This document shows positions 7,314 to 15,780 of a stretch of DNA of 64,000 bases, in pieces. Positions within the stretch are counted from its first letter, which is position 1. Each line of letters begins with the position of its first letter. Source of the stretch: Desulfosporosinus acidiphilus SJ4. GTDB lineage: Bacteria > Bacillota > Desulfitobacteriia > Desulfitobacteriales > Desulfitobacteriaceae. A program made the position numbers and the translations under genes. The notes under the pieces are model-generated. The model saw nothing but the letters and a program-made list of their open reading frames with translations. It did not search any database and was not told the DNA's origin. The DNA lies in the NCBI RefSeq assembly GCF_000255115.2, contig NC_018068.1:2823977-2887976 (forward strand). The letters run 5' to 3'.

Positions 7314-10040
7314 TTAACCCTTAGCTTGAAGGCCGGCGAGCACCTTTTCCGGACGGGCCGGCAAATGAGTTACCCGTACACCACAGGCATTATAGATAGC
7401 ATTTATAATAGAAGCGTGGGGTGAGGTCAAGGGCAGTTCTCCTGAACCGGCGGCGCCAAAGGGACCATTAGGACGATAGGTTTCCACATAGAGAAGTTGA
7501 ATATCATCCGGTACATCTTTGATAAACGGCAGTCCAGCACCGATAAGATCGGAGTGTTTCTTCAGGTCTTCAAAATCTTCACTTAAAGCAAGGCCAAGAC
7601 CTTGAACTAATCCGCCGTATAGTTGTCCGTCAACCACCAGTCTATTGGCAATTTTACCGACATCGGCAACCATCGTCATCTTTACAACAGTAGTTTTACC
7701 GGTAGTAGTATCGACTTCAACTTGAGATAAGAAGGCACCGTACATATAGACTGCGAAGGGATTACCTTGTCCGGTCTCCACATTGCACTCCGAGGCTGGT
7801 GCTGTCCAAGCGCCTTGGAAGAGCACCGGCAGATTTTCAGCGATCATTTCTTCGTAGGTTCGGAAGGTTCCGTCCTCTTTCTTAATTCCTTCCAGCAGCG
7901 CTTCGCAAGCCACCCGGGTAGCATTTCCGACTAAGACTTGGGAACGGCTTCCTCCGGCAGGACCGCTGTTAGGAGTTCTCTCCATATCATTCATGACAAG
8001 CTTAATATTTTCAGGTTTAATTCCCAAAGGACGCAGCGCTTCATGGGCGGTAGCCAATGATCCCATGTCAGCTCCCTGACCGTGATCCTCCCAAGAGGTG
8101 TAAACCGTTACGCCGGTTGCCGTGAGTTCCACATTAACTGCGGAACTGTCCGCCCCGTCTAAGCCAGATCCGTAGATTCCGATGGACATTCCGATCCCGC
8201 GTTTTTTATTGGGATCTGACGGCGGCTGTTTGGCCCATTCTTTAGCTTTGTCGTATTCAGGTTTAAGTTTATCCATAATATCCACCAGGCAATAGACATC
8301 GGGTTCACAGCCGGTGGGTGTTGTATCGCCGGGGCGGTAGACATTTTTATAACGCAAGTCAAAGGGATCCATACCCAGTTTTTCGGCAAGTTCATCAATT
8401 AGGACCTCAGAGGAGAAGGTGCTTTGCGGTGATCCATACCCTCTGAAGGCGGAACCCCAGGCATGGTTGGTACATACCGTCCGGCCGTTGCCGCGGATGT
8501 TGGGAATATTATAACCACAACCAATAAATTGAGTGCCTCTCATGGTCAGCAGATCACCGAATTCAGAATAGGGACCATGATCTACTGTCCAATCGGATTC
8601 CATGGCAATTAATTTACCTTCTTTAGTAGCACCATATTTAAGATTGATAAAGAAAGGAGATCGTTTTCCGGTATAGGTCATCTGCTGATAATAGTCAAAC
8701 TCCAAGTAAACAGGCTTACCGGTGGCAACTGCCGCGACTCCTAATAAAGCTTCGATAGTCGGACTGAACTTATAGCCAAAGGTTCCGCCCGCGTTGTTTT
8801 GAACTAAGATCAGTTTTTCAGGCTCCATCCCAATCCCTGCACAAATCATGGCTTGATGGAGATGGATTCCAATACTCTTGGAGTGGATAATTAATTTACC
8901 TTCCTCGTCGAAAAAGGCAAAGCCTACATCAGGCTCAATGGGCATATGGGGTTGACGTCCAATATAAAAATCATCTTCCACCACAACATCCGCAGAATCC
9001 ATAAGAGGAGCGGTATCGTCACCCTTCACAAGCTTCGTTTCAAAATAAACATTCGGGGTTCCGGGATGAATCTCCAGAGCATCGTCGGCCATGGCTGCCG
9101 GAGCACTCATATATTCCGGCAGTAATTCCAATTCTACGTTAACCTTCTCAACGGCGGCTTGGGCATGTTCCGGCGTATCAGCGGCAACAATCGCGATAGC
9201 ATCGCCAAATTGGAATACTTTCTTATCACAGAGGATCGGACGATCCCAACCATCCCCTTTGTTGGTCGGAAAAGTAATTAAACCGGTAATTTTGTTTTTG
9301 CCTTTAACATCTTTGGCAGTGATGACTCGATAGACGCCGGGCATTTTTTCCGCTTCTGATGTATCAATAGAAAGAATATTGGCATGTGATACTTTTGCCT
9401 GAACCAGTTTCAGATGTAAGGTTCCACCAGGCATTTTATGTCCGAGATCAGCACCGAAATCCCAAGTCCCTGTAACTTTAGCCAAGGCTGACGGGCGAAC
9501 ATATTTACTGCCCCAAATTCGGCCGTCTTCAGGTAATTTACACCATAACTCTTCGGTAGTAACTTCTCCCCGCATGAGACGAGCCGCATCCATAACGGCA
9601 TCTACTAAAGGTTTGTATCCTGTGCAGCGGCAGGCATTTCTATGCTTCTGAAACCAATCCCGAACCTCTTCTCTTGAAGGGTTCATGTTCTCTGTCAAGA
9701 GCTGCTTAGCTGAAACAATAAATCCCGGACTGCAGAACCCACATTGAGCTGCTCCGTGGATCATCCAAGCAAGCTGCAGAGGATGCAAATGCTCTTTGGT
9801 CCCTACGCCTTCAATGGTTGTTATTTCTGCATTATCGGGAACTCTTTTCATTTTCGTAACACATGAGCGAATTACTTTTCCATTCATGATCACGGAACAG
9901 GCGCCGCATTGACCTTTTCCGCATCCCACTTTTGTTCCAGTCAGATGCATTTGTCCACGCAGTACATTTGAGAGGGTTGTCTCACCGTCGACAATTAAAA
10001 TCTGAGGGTTACCGTTAATCATTACTTTCTTCTTTAGCAA
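7314..10040 (-). CDS. mop: Molybdopterin-dependent aldehyde oxidoreductase (Mop-type)
   Basis: The 908-residue length is almost that of the Desulfovibrio gigas enzyme. A plant-type [2Fe-2S] domain comes first (GCGKGQCGACSV near residue 40), then a helical [2Fe-2S] domain (AQCGFCSPG near 100, CRCTGY near 138). The large molybdenum-binding part follows, with QNNAGGTFGYKF and GSAFRGYGSPQ. Near the C-terminus GSGELPLTSP places a glutamate at about residue 868, the position of the family's catalytic base. No FAD domain is present, as in Mop. It is the first gene of the operon, behind a sigma-54 promoter. It should oxidise aldehydes to carboxylates in the cytoplasm. Its physiological substrate is not evident. 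Confidence 0.92.
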   Translation of the reverse strand: MLKKKVMINGNPQILIVDGETTLSNVLRGQMHLTGTKVGCGKGQCGACSVIMNGKVIRSCVTKMKRVPDNAEITTIEGVGTKEHLHPLQLAWMIHGAAQCGFCSPGFIVSAKQLLTENMNPSREEVRDWFQKHRNACRCTGYKPLVDAVMDAARLMRGEVTTEELWCKLPEDGRIWGSKYVRPSALAKVTGTWDFGADLGHKMPGGTLHLKLVQAKVSHANILSIDTSEAEKMPGVYRVITAKDVKGKNKITGLITFPTNKGDGWDRPILCDKKVFQFGDAIAIVAADTPEHAQAAVEKVNVELELLPEYMSAPAAMADDALEIHPGTPNVYFETKLVKGDDTAPLMDSADVVVEDDFYIGRQPHMPIEPDVGFAFFDEEGKLIIHSKSIGIHLHQAMICAGIGMEPEKLILVQNNAGGTFGYKFSPTIEALLGVAAVATGKPVYLEFDYYQQMTYTGKRSPFFINLKYGATKEGKLIAMESDWTVDHGPYSEFGDLLTMRGTQFIGCGYNIPNIRGNGRTVCTNHAWGSAFRGYGSPQSTFSSEVLIDELAEKLGMDPFDLRYKNVYRPGDTTPTGCEPDVYCLVDIMDKLKPEYDKAKEWAKQPPSDPNKKRGIGMSIGIYGSGLDGADSSAVNVELTATGVTVYTSWEDHGQGADMGSLATAHEALRPLGIKPENIKLVMNDMERTPNSGPAGGSRSQVLVGNATRVACEALLEGIKKEDGTFRTYEEMIAENLPVLFQGAWTAPASECNVETGQGNPFAVYMYGAFLSQVEVDTTTGKTTVVKMTMVADVGKIANRLVVDGQLYGGLVQGLGLALSEDFEDLKKHSDLIGAGLPFIKDVPDDIQLLYVETYRPNGPFGAAGSGELPLTSPHASIINAIYNACGVRVTHLPARPEKVLAGLQAKG

Positions 10041-10275
10041 ATTTATCTCTCCTTTATGGTTATTTCCAAAAAGTATGTTCGTTTCCTTATTAGCCAGTGT
10101 TAATGGAGTACTATAATTTTAGATTCATTCTAATGGCAAGCCAGCTTTTACCAATAAAGCATTCCCTTCCAGACCAGCTATTATTCAACTGAAAATTACC
10201 CCCCATCCTTTTTTACTCAACAGTCATAACTTTCAATAATTTAAGATTACTGAGCTTTTCTCTAGTGAATGAAAT

Positions 10276-10290
10276 GCAAGAATTATGCCA
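10276..10290 (-). promoter_or_regulatory. Sigma-54 (-24/-12) promoter of the aldehyde oxidoreductase operon
   Basis: On the minus strand the sequence TGGCATAATTCTTGC has GG and GC separated by exactly ten bases and a perfect TTGC -12 element. It lies about 236 bases upstream of the first operon gene. The sigma-54 activator encoded at 11857-13728 is the obvious candidate regulator. Confidence 0.8.
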
Positions 10291-10321
10291 AATAATTAAA
10301 CAGTAACTATCCATTGTGTTT

Positions 10322-10339
10322 AGTTAAGATATCTTAACT
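10322..10339. promoter_or_regulatory. 18-bp perfect palindrome upstream of the sigma-54 promoter
   Basis: AGTTAAGATATCTTAACT is a perfect palindrome about 30 bases upstream of the -24 element of the aldehyde oxidoreductase promoter and about 150 bases upstream of the divergent molybdopterin-binding gene. It could bind a regulator of either gene. No second copy was found in this gap, so the role is inferred from symmetry and place only. Confidence 0.45.
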
Positions 10340-10490
10340 TGATCTCATGAAGAAAATGCGCTACCATAAAAGTAGCCAGTGTTTACCTTCCTCAGCCAGC
10401 TTAAACCTCTGAAAGTTAAAATTAATCCCATAATGGGTTAGTTTTTATTGCACCTTTCTCCTGCACGAATTGGAGGTTAGCGCAATTACT

Positions 10491-11513
10491 ATGGAAAAAA
10501 TTAAAGTTCAAGATTCTGTTGGTGCCGTCTTAATTCATGACATGACCCAAATTATCCCGGGTATCACCAAAGGTCCAAGGTTTCGCAAAGGCCATGTGGT
10601 GCGGGAGGAGGACATTCCTGTTCTGCTCAGTATGGGAAAAGAGCATATCTATGTCTGGGATCAAACCCCCGGTCTGATTCATGAAAATGAAGCGGCAGAG
10701 CGCCTTGCCAAAGCATCCTGCGGGCCTGGGATCACCCTTGACGAACCTAAGGAAGGTAAGATTACCTTCACCGCTGCACAAGATGGGCTCCTCTATGTCT
10801 CAGAAGATGGTATTTTAGCTTTAAATTCCTTGGAATACATTATTCTCTCTACACTTCACAATCACCGCCCTGTGAAAAAAGGGGCTAAAATTGCAGGAAC
10901 CCGTGTTGTTCCCCTTATGATTGATGAAACGCTGGTTCTTGAGGCTGAACGACTTGCCAATACTTTTTCGACTCCGCTTCTTGAAGTTCGTCCACTAAAA
11001 TCGTTTAAAGTTGGTATTGTCACTACCGGAAGTGAAGTCTTTCAGGGAAGAATCCAAGATAAGTTTGGCCCGGTACTGAAGGCTAAGGTTGAAGGTTGGG
11101 GTTCTGTTGTTCTTGGGCAGACATTTGCCAGCGACGATATCTCTATGATCCAGCACTCTATCCGAGATCATTTGAATCAAGGGGCCGACATGATCTTGGT
11201 CAGCGGCGGTATGTCGGTAGATCCCGATGACGTAACCCCAACGGCTATCAAAGAAATGGGAGCCGAACTCATTACCTACGGCGCTCCTGTTTTGCCCGGC
11301 GCCATGTTTTTACTGGCCTATATGGGGAACATTCCAATTCTAGGGCTGCCAGGATGCGTTATGTATTCCAAGACAACAGCATTTGACCTGTTTGCCCCAC
11401 GGCTGCTTGCAGGAGAGCGACTGTCGCGCCTTGATATTGTCAAAACTGGGCATGGTGGGCTTTGCCTTGACTGCCCTGTTTGTTCATACCCCCATTGTTC
11501 TTTCGGTAAATAA
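10491..11513 (+). CDS. Molybdopterin-binding protein (MoaB/Mog/MoeA-like domain)
   Basis: The 340-residue protein has a C-terminal MoCF_biosynth domain: VGIVTTGSEVFQGRIQDKF near 175, ILVSGGMSVDPDDVTP near 240, and LGLPGCVMY near 292. These are the molybdopterin-binding loops shared by MogA, MoaB and MoeA. It lacks obvious MoeA domains I and IV and ends with a cysteine-rich tail (CLDCPVCSYPHC). The ATG at 10491 gives the natural N-terminus, but its GGAGG site is about 14 bases away. A TTG 21 bases upstream cannot be excluded. It is divergent from the Mop operon, so it may sense or load molybdenum cofactor for that enzyme. Confidence 0.8.
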   Translation: MEKIKVQDSVGAVLIHDMTQIIPGITKGPRFRKGHVVREEDIPVLLSMGKEHIYVWDQTPGLIHENEAAERLAKASCGPGITLDEPKEGKITFTAAQDGLLYVSEDGILALNSLEYIILSTLHNHRPVKKGAKIAGTRVVPLMIDETLVLEAERLANTFSTPLLEVRPLKSFKVGIVTTGSEVFQGRIQDKFGPVLKAKVEGWGSVVLGQTFASDDISMIQHSIRDHLNQGADMILVSGGMSVDPDDVTPTAIKEMGAELITYGAPVLPGAMFLLAYMGNIPILGLPGCVMYSKTTAFDLFAPRLLAGERLSRLDIVKTGHGGLCLDCPVCSYPHCSFGK

Positions 11514-11538
11514 ATCAATGTCTGAAACAGTTAACTTC

Positions 11539-11580
11539 AAAGCCCAACAATAGAAAAACTTCGTTGGGCTTTAAGCTTTT
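11539..11580 (+). terminator. Intrinsic terminator after the molybdopterin-binding gene
   Basis: A 10-bp perfect stem, AAAGCCCAAC paired with GTTGGGCTTT, encloses a 14-base loop and is followed by AAGCTTTTT. It lies 26 bases past the stop codon. Confidence 0.8.
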
Positions 11581-11737
11581 TAAGAAAAAACCTTATTTAT
11601 TATGAAGATAATTTATTCGATTATATTAGTTTAATCTTAGAAAACTATATAATTTTTCCTATTTACTATGTGTTTATAATCCACACAGAATTGATTGAAT
11701 AATAAAAATGTTCCATTTCCGATCTTTGTGTTCATTT

Positions 11738-11762
11738 AAAGTGTTCCATAATGGAGCACTTT
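11738..11762. promoter_or_regulatory. 25-bp dyad upstream of the sigma-54 activator gene
   Basis: Arms AAAGTGTTCCAT and ATGGAGCACTTT pair with one mismatch around a single central A. The dyad sits about 95 bases before the activator start, and a half-site TGTTCCAT lies a little upstream. It may be an autoregulatory binding site for the Fis-type activator. No promoter assignment was possible. Confidence 0.45.
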
Positions 11763-11856
11763 GATGAGTCTTCTATGGTTGTTTGTTAAGAATATTTGTG
11801 TTATTCTGACAATATAGGGGATGAGCCCCTTTTATGCTAGAGAGAAGGGGAAGAGT

Positions 11857-13728
11857 ATGAGCAATCGTTGGAATCGTTTTATCAATGGAGAAAGCGTCGA
11901 AGCGGAAGTGACTCCTTCCATCTATCGGTCCTGGCAGAGAAGCATTGAATTTCAAGTGGACTATAGACTGATTTCTAGTCAGGACATTCTCTCAAAACCC
12001 CGTCTTGATGAACGCCGAGCTTCCCAAGAATCACTAATCCGAGCGGGTGAATCAGTATTACCCTATATATTCAGTTTACTGGGAAGTACGAATTATACAG
12101 TCTTGCTTTGTGACAAAGAGGGCTACATTATCGAGGCTACCGGTGACACTTCTTTTATGAGTAAAGCTCAAAGAGTAAATCTTAGTCCTGGAGCGAGCTG
12201 GCGTGAAGAAATCAGAGGAACTAACGCCATTGGAACGGCTCTCCGTGATAATGCTCCTATCTCTGTCTTCGGTTGGGAACATTTTGTACGGGACAATCAA
12301 TTTTTGGCCTGCTGGGCTGCTCCTATTCAAACTTCCGACGGGGCACCCCTCGGTGTATTTGATATTAGCGGTGAGGCCAGTAATGATCGTGAAAAAATCC
12401 TTAGCATTGCCCGAATGGGGGCAAGCATGATCGAAAAAAACCTGCAGATTTTCGAATTAGAACATCAACTGCAATTTTATCAAGAAGGTGCAAAACTCGC
12501 TTCTTCCCTTTTAAATCAGGGATTTCTGTCCATTGATCGAAACGGCATCATTACGAACATCAACACTTTAGGCGCCGCACTTCTTGGGCGCAAACAGGAA
12601 GAGATTATTGGACAGCTTGCTGCCGATATTTTCAGTTCACCCAAAGGCTGGATGTTAAACGGCCGTTCCTTAAACCTGAAAATCAAAAATAGCTACGGCA
12701 ATGAAATTTCTTCCCACTTAAAAAAAGTGGTTAATGATAAGGGCCATTCTTTAGGGGCGGTAGGTACTCTGCAAATTACCGCGGACTCCTCAGCCATGTC
12801 TAATAACTCGTTATGGATTGGCCACGGTCAGCTTACTCAAAGGACTTTGGCAAGGGCTTCCAAAGTGGCATCAACACATTCTTCAGTGCTGATTCACGGA
12901 GAAAGCGGGACGGGAAAAGAAATTATTGCCCGAACAATCCATCAACTGAGCCCGCGGCGAGAAGGACCATTTATTGCCTTGAATTGTGCCTCTCTTTCTT
13001 CTTCACTGGTTGAGAGCGAACTGTTTGGCTATGTCGAAGGCGCCTTCACAGGAGCACGCCGTGGAGGCAAGCCCGGAAAATTCGAATTAGCGGACAAGGG
13101 AACCATTTTCCTCGATGAAATTGGGGATATGCCCCTTAATGTTCAAGTTGCACTGCTGCGCGCTCTTCAAGAGAAGGAAGTCTGCCGCATTGGCGATACA
13201 AAAACCATTAAAATTGATGTTCGTGTTATTGCGGCGTCCCATAAAGATCTTTCCGCTCTTGTGGAAGCTGATCGGTTCCGCCTCGATTTATATTATCGTT
13301 TAAAAGTTGTGACCTTGGAATTGCCACCGCTTCGGGAACGTACAGAAGATATAAGAGATCTGGTTCCCTATTTTATCCGCAAAGCCAGTAAATCCTTTGG
13401 CATACAAATCATCGGCATCCAAGAGGAAGTATATCCGTACTTTCTGGCCCATAAATGGCCAGGTAATGTCCGCGAACTTGAGAATTGTATTGAAAGTATG
13501 GTTGCTCTCGCCGAAGGTCCAATTTTGACCGTTGATGACTTACCCGATGAATTTAAAAAATCCGGCCCCCAAAGAGACCCGGAACCCTTACTTGAGCAAC
13601 AGACTAAACATGCAATCCTTTATGCGCTTACTCAAACTAAAGGAAAAATTGCTCCTGCTGCCAAACTTCTTGGTATCGGAAGAAATACCCTCTACAGAAG
13701 AATGAAAGAAATGGATATACAGATTTAA
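11857..13728 (+). CDS. Sigma-54-dependent transcriptional activator, AcoR-like (GAF-PAS-AAA-Fis)
   Basis: The 623-residue protein has an N-terminal GAF region (about 40-180, with GTNAIGTAL and FACWAAP-like motifs), a PAS-like segment (about 200-300), a sigma-54 AAA+ domain (Walker A GESGTGKE near 355, GAFTGA loop near 395, FLDEIGDMP near 423), and a Fis-type helix-turn-helix (AAKLLGIGRNTLYRRMKEM) at the end. The GAFTGA loop that contacts sigma-54 is intact. The ATG at 11857 follows GAAGGGGAAGAG; the upstream ATG at 11821 has no usable spacing. GAF sensing by AcoR-type regulators suggests a small metabolite ligand. The sigma-54 promoter of the nearby Mop operon is its likely target. Confidence 0.9.
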   Translation: MSNRWNRFINGESVEAEVTPSIYRSWQRSIEFQVDYRLISSQDILSKPRLDERRASQESLIRAGESVLPYIFSLLGSTNYTVLLCDKEGYIIEATGDTSFMSKAQRVNLSPGASWREEIRGTNAIGTALRDNAPISVFGWEHFVRDNQFLACWAAPIQTSDGAPLGVFDISGEASNDREKILSIARMGASMIEKNLQIFELEHQLQFYQEGAKLASSLLNQGFLSIDRNGIITNINTLGAALLGRKQEEIIGQLAADIFSSPKGWMLNGRSLNLKIKNSYGNEISSHLKKVVNDKGHSLGAVGTLQITADSSAMSNNSLWIGHGQLTQRTLARASKVASTHSSVLIHGESGTGKEIIARTIHQLSPRREGPFIALNCASLSSSLVESELFGYVEGAFTGARRGGKPGKFELADKGTIFLDEIGDMPLNVQVALLRALQEKEVCRIGDTKTIKIDVRVIAASHKDLSALVEADRFRLDLYYRLKVVTLELPPLRERTEDIRDLVPYFIRKASKSFGIQIIGIQEEVYPYFLAHKWPGNVRELENCIESMVALAEGPILTVDDLPDEFKKSGPQRDPEPLLEQQTKHAILYALTQTKGKIAPAAKLLGIGRNTLYRRMKEMDIQI

Positions 13729-13774
13729 CAAGTTATTCTTCTTTTAACAAATAAGTAAGTTTAATTCATAAAAT

Positions 13775-13810
13775 ATCCTGGAGAGGTATGATCCACTCCA
13801 GGATGTTTTT
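13775..13810. terminator. Bidirectional intrinsic terminator
   Basis: Stem ATCCTGGAG/CTCCAGGAT with a 12-base loop is followed by GTTTTT on the plus strand and by ATTTTA on the minus strand. It closes the activator gene and could also close the small minus-strand frame just beyond it. Confidence 0.75.
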
Positions 13811-13818
13811 GTTTGGCC

Positions 13819-13950
13819 TCAAACATTATCAGAGCTTTTGGAAGTAAGTCGAAACATTTTGTAACCAATACTAGGGATATTAATATCACGCTTAAGATTC
13901 CGATGATTTGATTCATTATATTTAGTTACGTTCGTATTTCGATTTCTCAT
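13819..13950 (-). CDS. Small hypothetical protein, 43 residues
   Basis: A short frame encodes a basic, asparagine-rich peptide beginning MRNRNTNVTKYNES. AGGAGG lies 10 bases ahead of the ATG, and the frame ends next to a bidirectional terminator, giving it a gene-like frame of signals. I recognise no family. No coding bias test is possible at this length, so it may be spurious. Confidence 0.35.
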   Translation of the reverse strand: MRNRNTNVTKYNESNHRNLKRDINIPSIGYKMFRLTSKSSDNV

Positions 13951-14171
13951 TAAAACATAACCTCCTCTATTATCTAACTATCATCATATTGCAAAGTTTC
14001 TAAGATTAATCTCACCAACTATAATTTCTCCATAAACTATTAATATAGTCTTGGTAAGTTTTTTCAAAATAAAATATTGCTTTCATTATTAAATGCTTGT
14101 TGCCCTGCATTAAAACCTTCGTAACGTTTTCAAATTCGACAACCAACACTTACTTTTATATTGAGTCATTA
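13951..14171. other. AT-rich gap without a recognised feature
   Basis: This stretch lies between the small hypothetical frame and the terminator of the ABC transporter operon. I see no RNA gene, repeat or plausible frame in it. It probably carries the promoter of the small frame, but no convincing -35/-10 pair was identified. Confidence 0.4.
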
Positions 14172-14215
14172 CAAAATTAAACTGCCTTAGTTCGTTGAAA
14201 TCCGAACTAAAGCAG
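14172..14215 (-). terminator. Terminator of the ABC transporter/SDR operon
   Basis: On the minus strand, CTGCTTTAGTTCG pairs with CGAACTAAGGCAG (one G-U pair) around an eight-base loop, followed by TTTAATTTTG. It lies about 50 bases after the SDR stop. Confidence 0.75.
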
Positions 14216-14263
14216 CTAAACTAGAGATCGCACATGCTTAAGACACCTTTTTCAAGTACCGTG

Positions 14264-15007
14264 TTATCTGTACATAAATCCCCCGGCAACCAAAAGTTCT
14301 TCGCCGGTAACCCAGGAGGCTTCTTCACTGCACAAATAGGCAACGGTGTCAGCAACTTCGGACGGAGTACCCATTCGTTTAAAGGCGGTCTTATTGACTA
14401 AATCCTCCAGCACATTTTCCGGTACGGCCCGCATCATCTCAGTATCAATCACACCGGGACGTACACAGTTAACATTTATATTATGCCTTCCGCCTTCCTT
14501 AGCCAAGCTCTTAGTTACGGCAATAATACCTGCTTTGGTAAAGGCATAATTAGCCTGCCCGGCTTCACCGCTGGCATTGGTTGAGGACAAATTGCAAATC
14601 TTTCCGTATTTTTGAGCCTTCATAATCATCCACGCTTCTTGGGTACAGTTAAAAAGACCTTTGCCATTAACGGCAATCACATCATCCCACTGTTTTTCTG
14701 TCATTTTATGAAATATTGCATCGCGAGTAATTCCCGCGTTATTAACCAGAATATCCACTGTCCCGAACTTTGCTGCAATTGCTTCGAAAGCAGCTTTTAC
14801 TTCAGGTCTATTGACAATATTGCATCCCAGACCAATAACCTTATTGCCGCTGGGGTCAAGCTCCAAGGCCAATTGTTGAGCCCCCGCAGCATCAACATCA
14901 ATAATCGCGATCTTTGCGCCCTCATCATAAAATTTTCTCACAATGGACTCTCCGATTCCTTTGGCCCCGCCTGTAATTACGGCAATTCTCCCCTCAAACT
15001 TCGACAT
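14264..15007 (-). CDS. SDR-family oxidoreductase, FabG/acetoacetyl-CoA reductase-like
   Basis: The 247-residue classical short-chain dehydrogenase has the cofactor motif GGAKGIGE near residue 12, NNAG near 88, catalytic Ser in LSSTNASG and Tyr-Lys in YAFTKAG near 150, and ends with a normal VAGGFMYR tail. The acidic residue at the end of beta-2 (AIIDVD) suggests NAD(H) preference. GGAAGAAGGAG precedes the ATG. It is the last gene of the ABC transporter operon. With the thiolase, hydratase and CoA-transferase nearby it would fit a 3-hydroxyacyl-CoA dehydrogenase step. The exact substrate is unknown. Confidence 0.88.
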   Translation of the reverse strand: MSKFEGRIAVITGGAKGIGESIVRKFYDEGAKIAIIDVDAAGAQQLALELDPSGNKVIGLGCNIVNRPEVKAAFEAIAAKFGTVDILVNNAGITRDAIFHKMTEKQWDDVIAVNGKGLFNCTQEAWMIMKAQKYGKICNLSSTNASGEAGQANYAFTKAGIIAVTKSLAKEGGRHNINVNCVRPGVIDTEMMRAVPENVLEDLVNKTAFKRMGTPSEVADTVAYLCSEEASWVTGEELLVAGGFMYR

Positions 15008-15063
15008 TTATAACTCCTTCTTCCTTAATAACTACTTAATGGATTATAACTACATTTAACTGC

Positions 15064-15780
15064 TTAATACTTTTTCGCTCCGAGATAGCTTTCGACAACT
15101 TTGGGATCATTCATAATTTCCTCAGCTGTTCCACCCAGGGCAATACGACCTGTTTCAAGTACATAGGCTCGATTGGCTATTTTTAAAGCCATGTTAGCCA
15201 TTTGTTCAACAAGTAATATCGTTGTCCCTTGCTCGGAAAGTTTCCTAATCATGTCAAAAATACCTTTAACATAAATAGGTGCTAAACCGGCAGAAGGCTC
15301 GTCAAGCAATAATAATTTAGGATTAGACATCATCGCCCGGGCAATAGCTAACATTTGCTGTTCTCCGCCGCTCAATGTCCCGGCAAACTGTTTTGATCTT
15401 TCTTTGAGAATCGGGAAAAGGCTGTACATCTGCTCAATATTTTTCAAAAACATTTGCTTATCTTTTCTAATAAGATATCCGCCAAGCACAAGATTCTCAT
15501 ATACAGTATGTTGAGGAAATACTTGTCTGCCCTCAGGACACATTGCCAGCCCCAGTTTCACTATTTTCTCCGCCGGTGTGCGGGAGATAGTTTGACCTTC
15601 AAACATAATTTCGCCTTGAGTTGGCTTAAGCAGACCTGTTACCGTTTTCATGATTGTAGTTTTTCCAGCTCCATTGGCTCCGATAATAACAACGACTTCT
15701 CCCTGATTCACTTCGAAAGAAACCTGCTTTATAATCTCAACCTTACCATAGCTCACATTAATAGCATTAACCTTTAACAT
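15064..15780 (-). CDS. livF: Branched-chain-type ABC transporter ATP-binding protein (LivF)
   Basis: The 238-residue ATPase has Walker A GANGAGKTT near residue 35, signature LSGGEQQML near 136, Walker B LLLLDEPSAGLAP near 155 and the switch histidine region. The N-terminal MLKVNAINVSYGKVEII and length are typical of LivF. It overlaps the upstream LivM-LivG fusion by seven bases, so translation is probably coupled. Together with LivH, the LivM-LivG fusion and the binding protein it forms a HAAT-type importer. The cargo need not be an amino acid. Confidence 0.9.
   Translation of the reverse strand: MLKVNAINVSYGKVEIIKQVSFEVNQGEVVVIIGANGAGKTTIMKTVTGLLKPTQGEIMFEGQTISRTPAEKIVKLGLAMCPEGRQVFPQHTVYENLVLGGYLIRKDKQMFLKNIEQMYSLFPILKERSKQFAGTLSGGEQQMLAIARAMMSNPKLLLLDEPSAGLAPIYVKGIFDMIRKLSEQGTTILLVEQMANMALKIANRAYVLETGRIALGGTAEEIMNDPKVVESYLGAKKY

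Noticed and set aside
10096-10112. AGTGTT-AATGGAGTACT resembling the dyad upstream of the activator gene
   Set aside because: It lacks four central bases, lies downstream of the sigma-54 promoter, and is probably a chance match.
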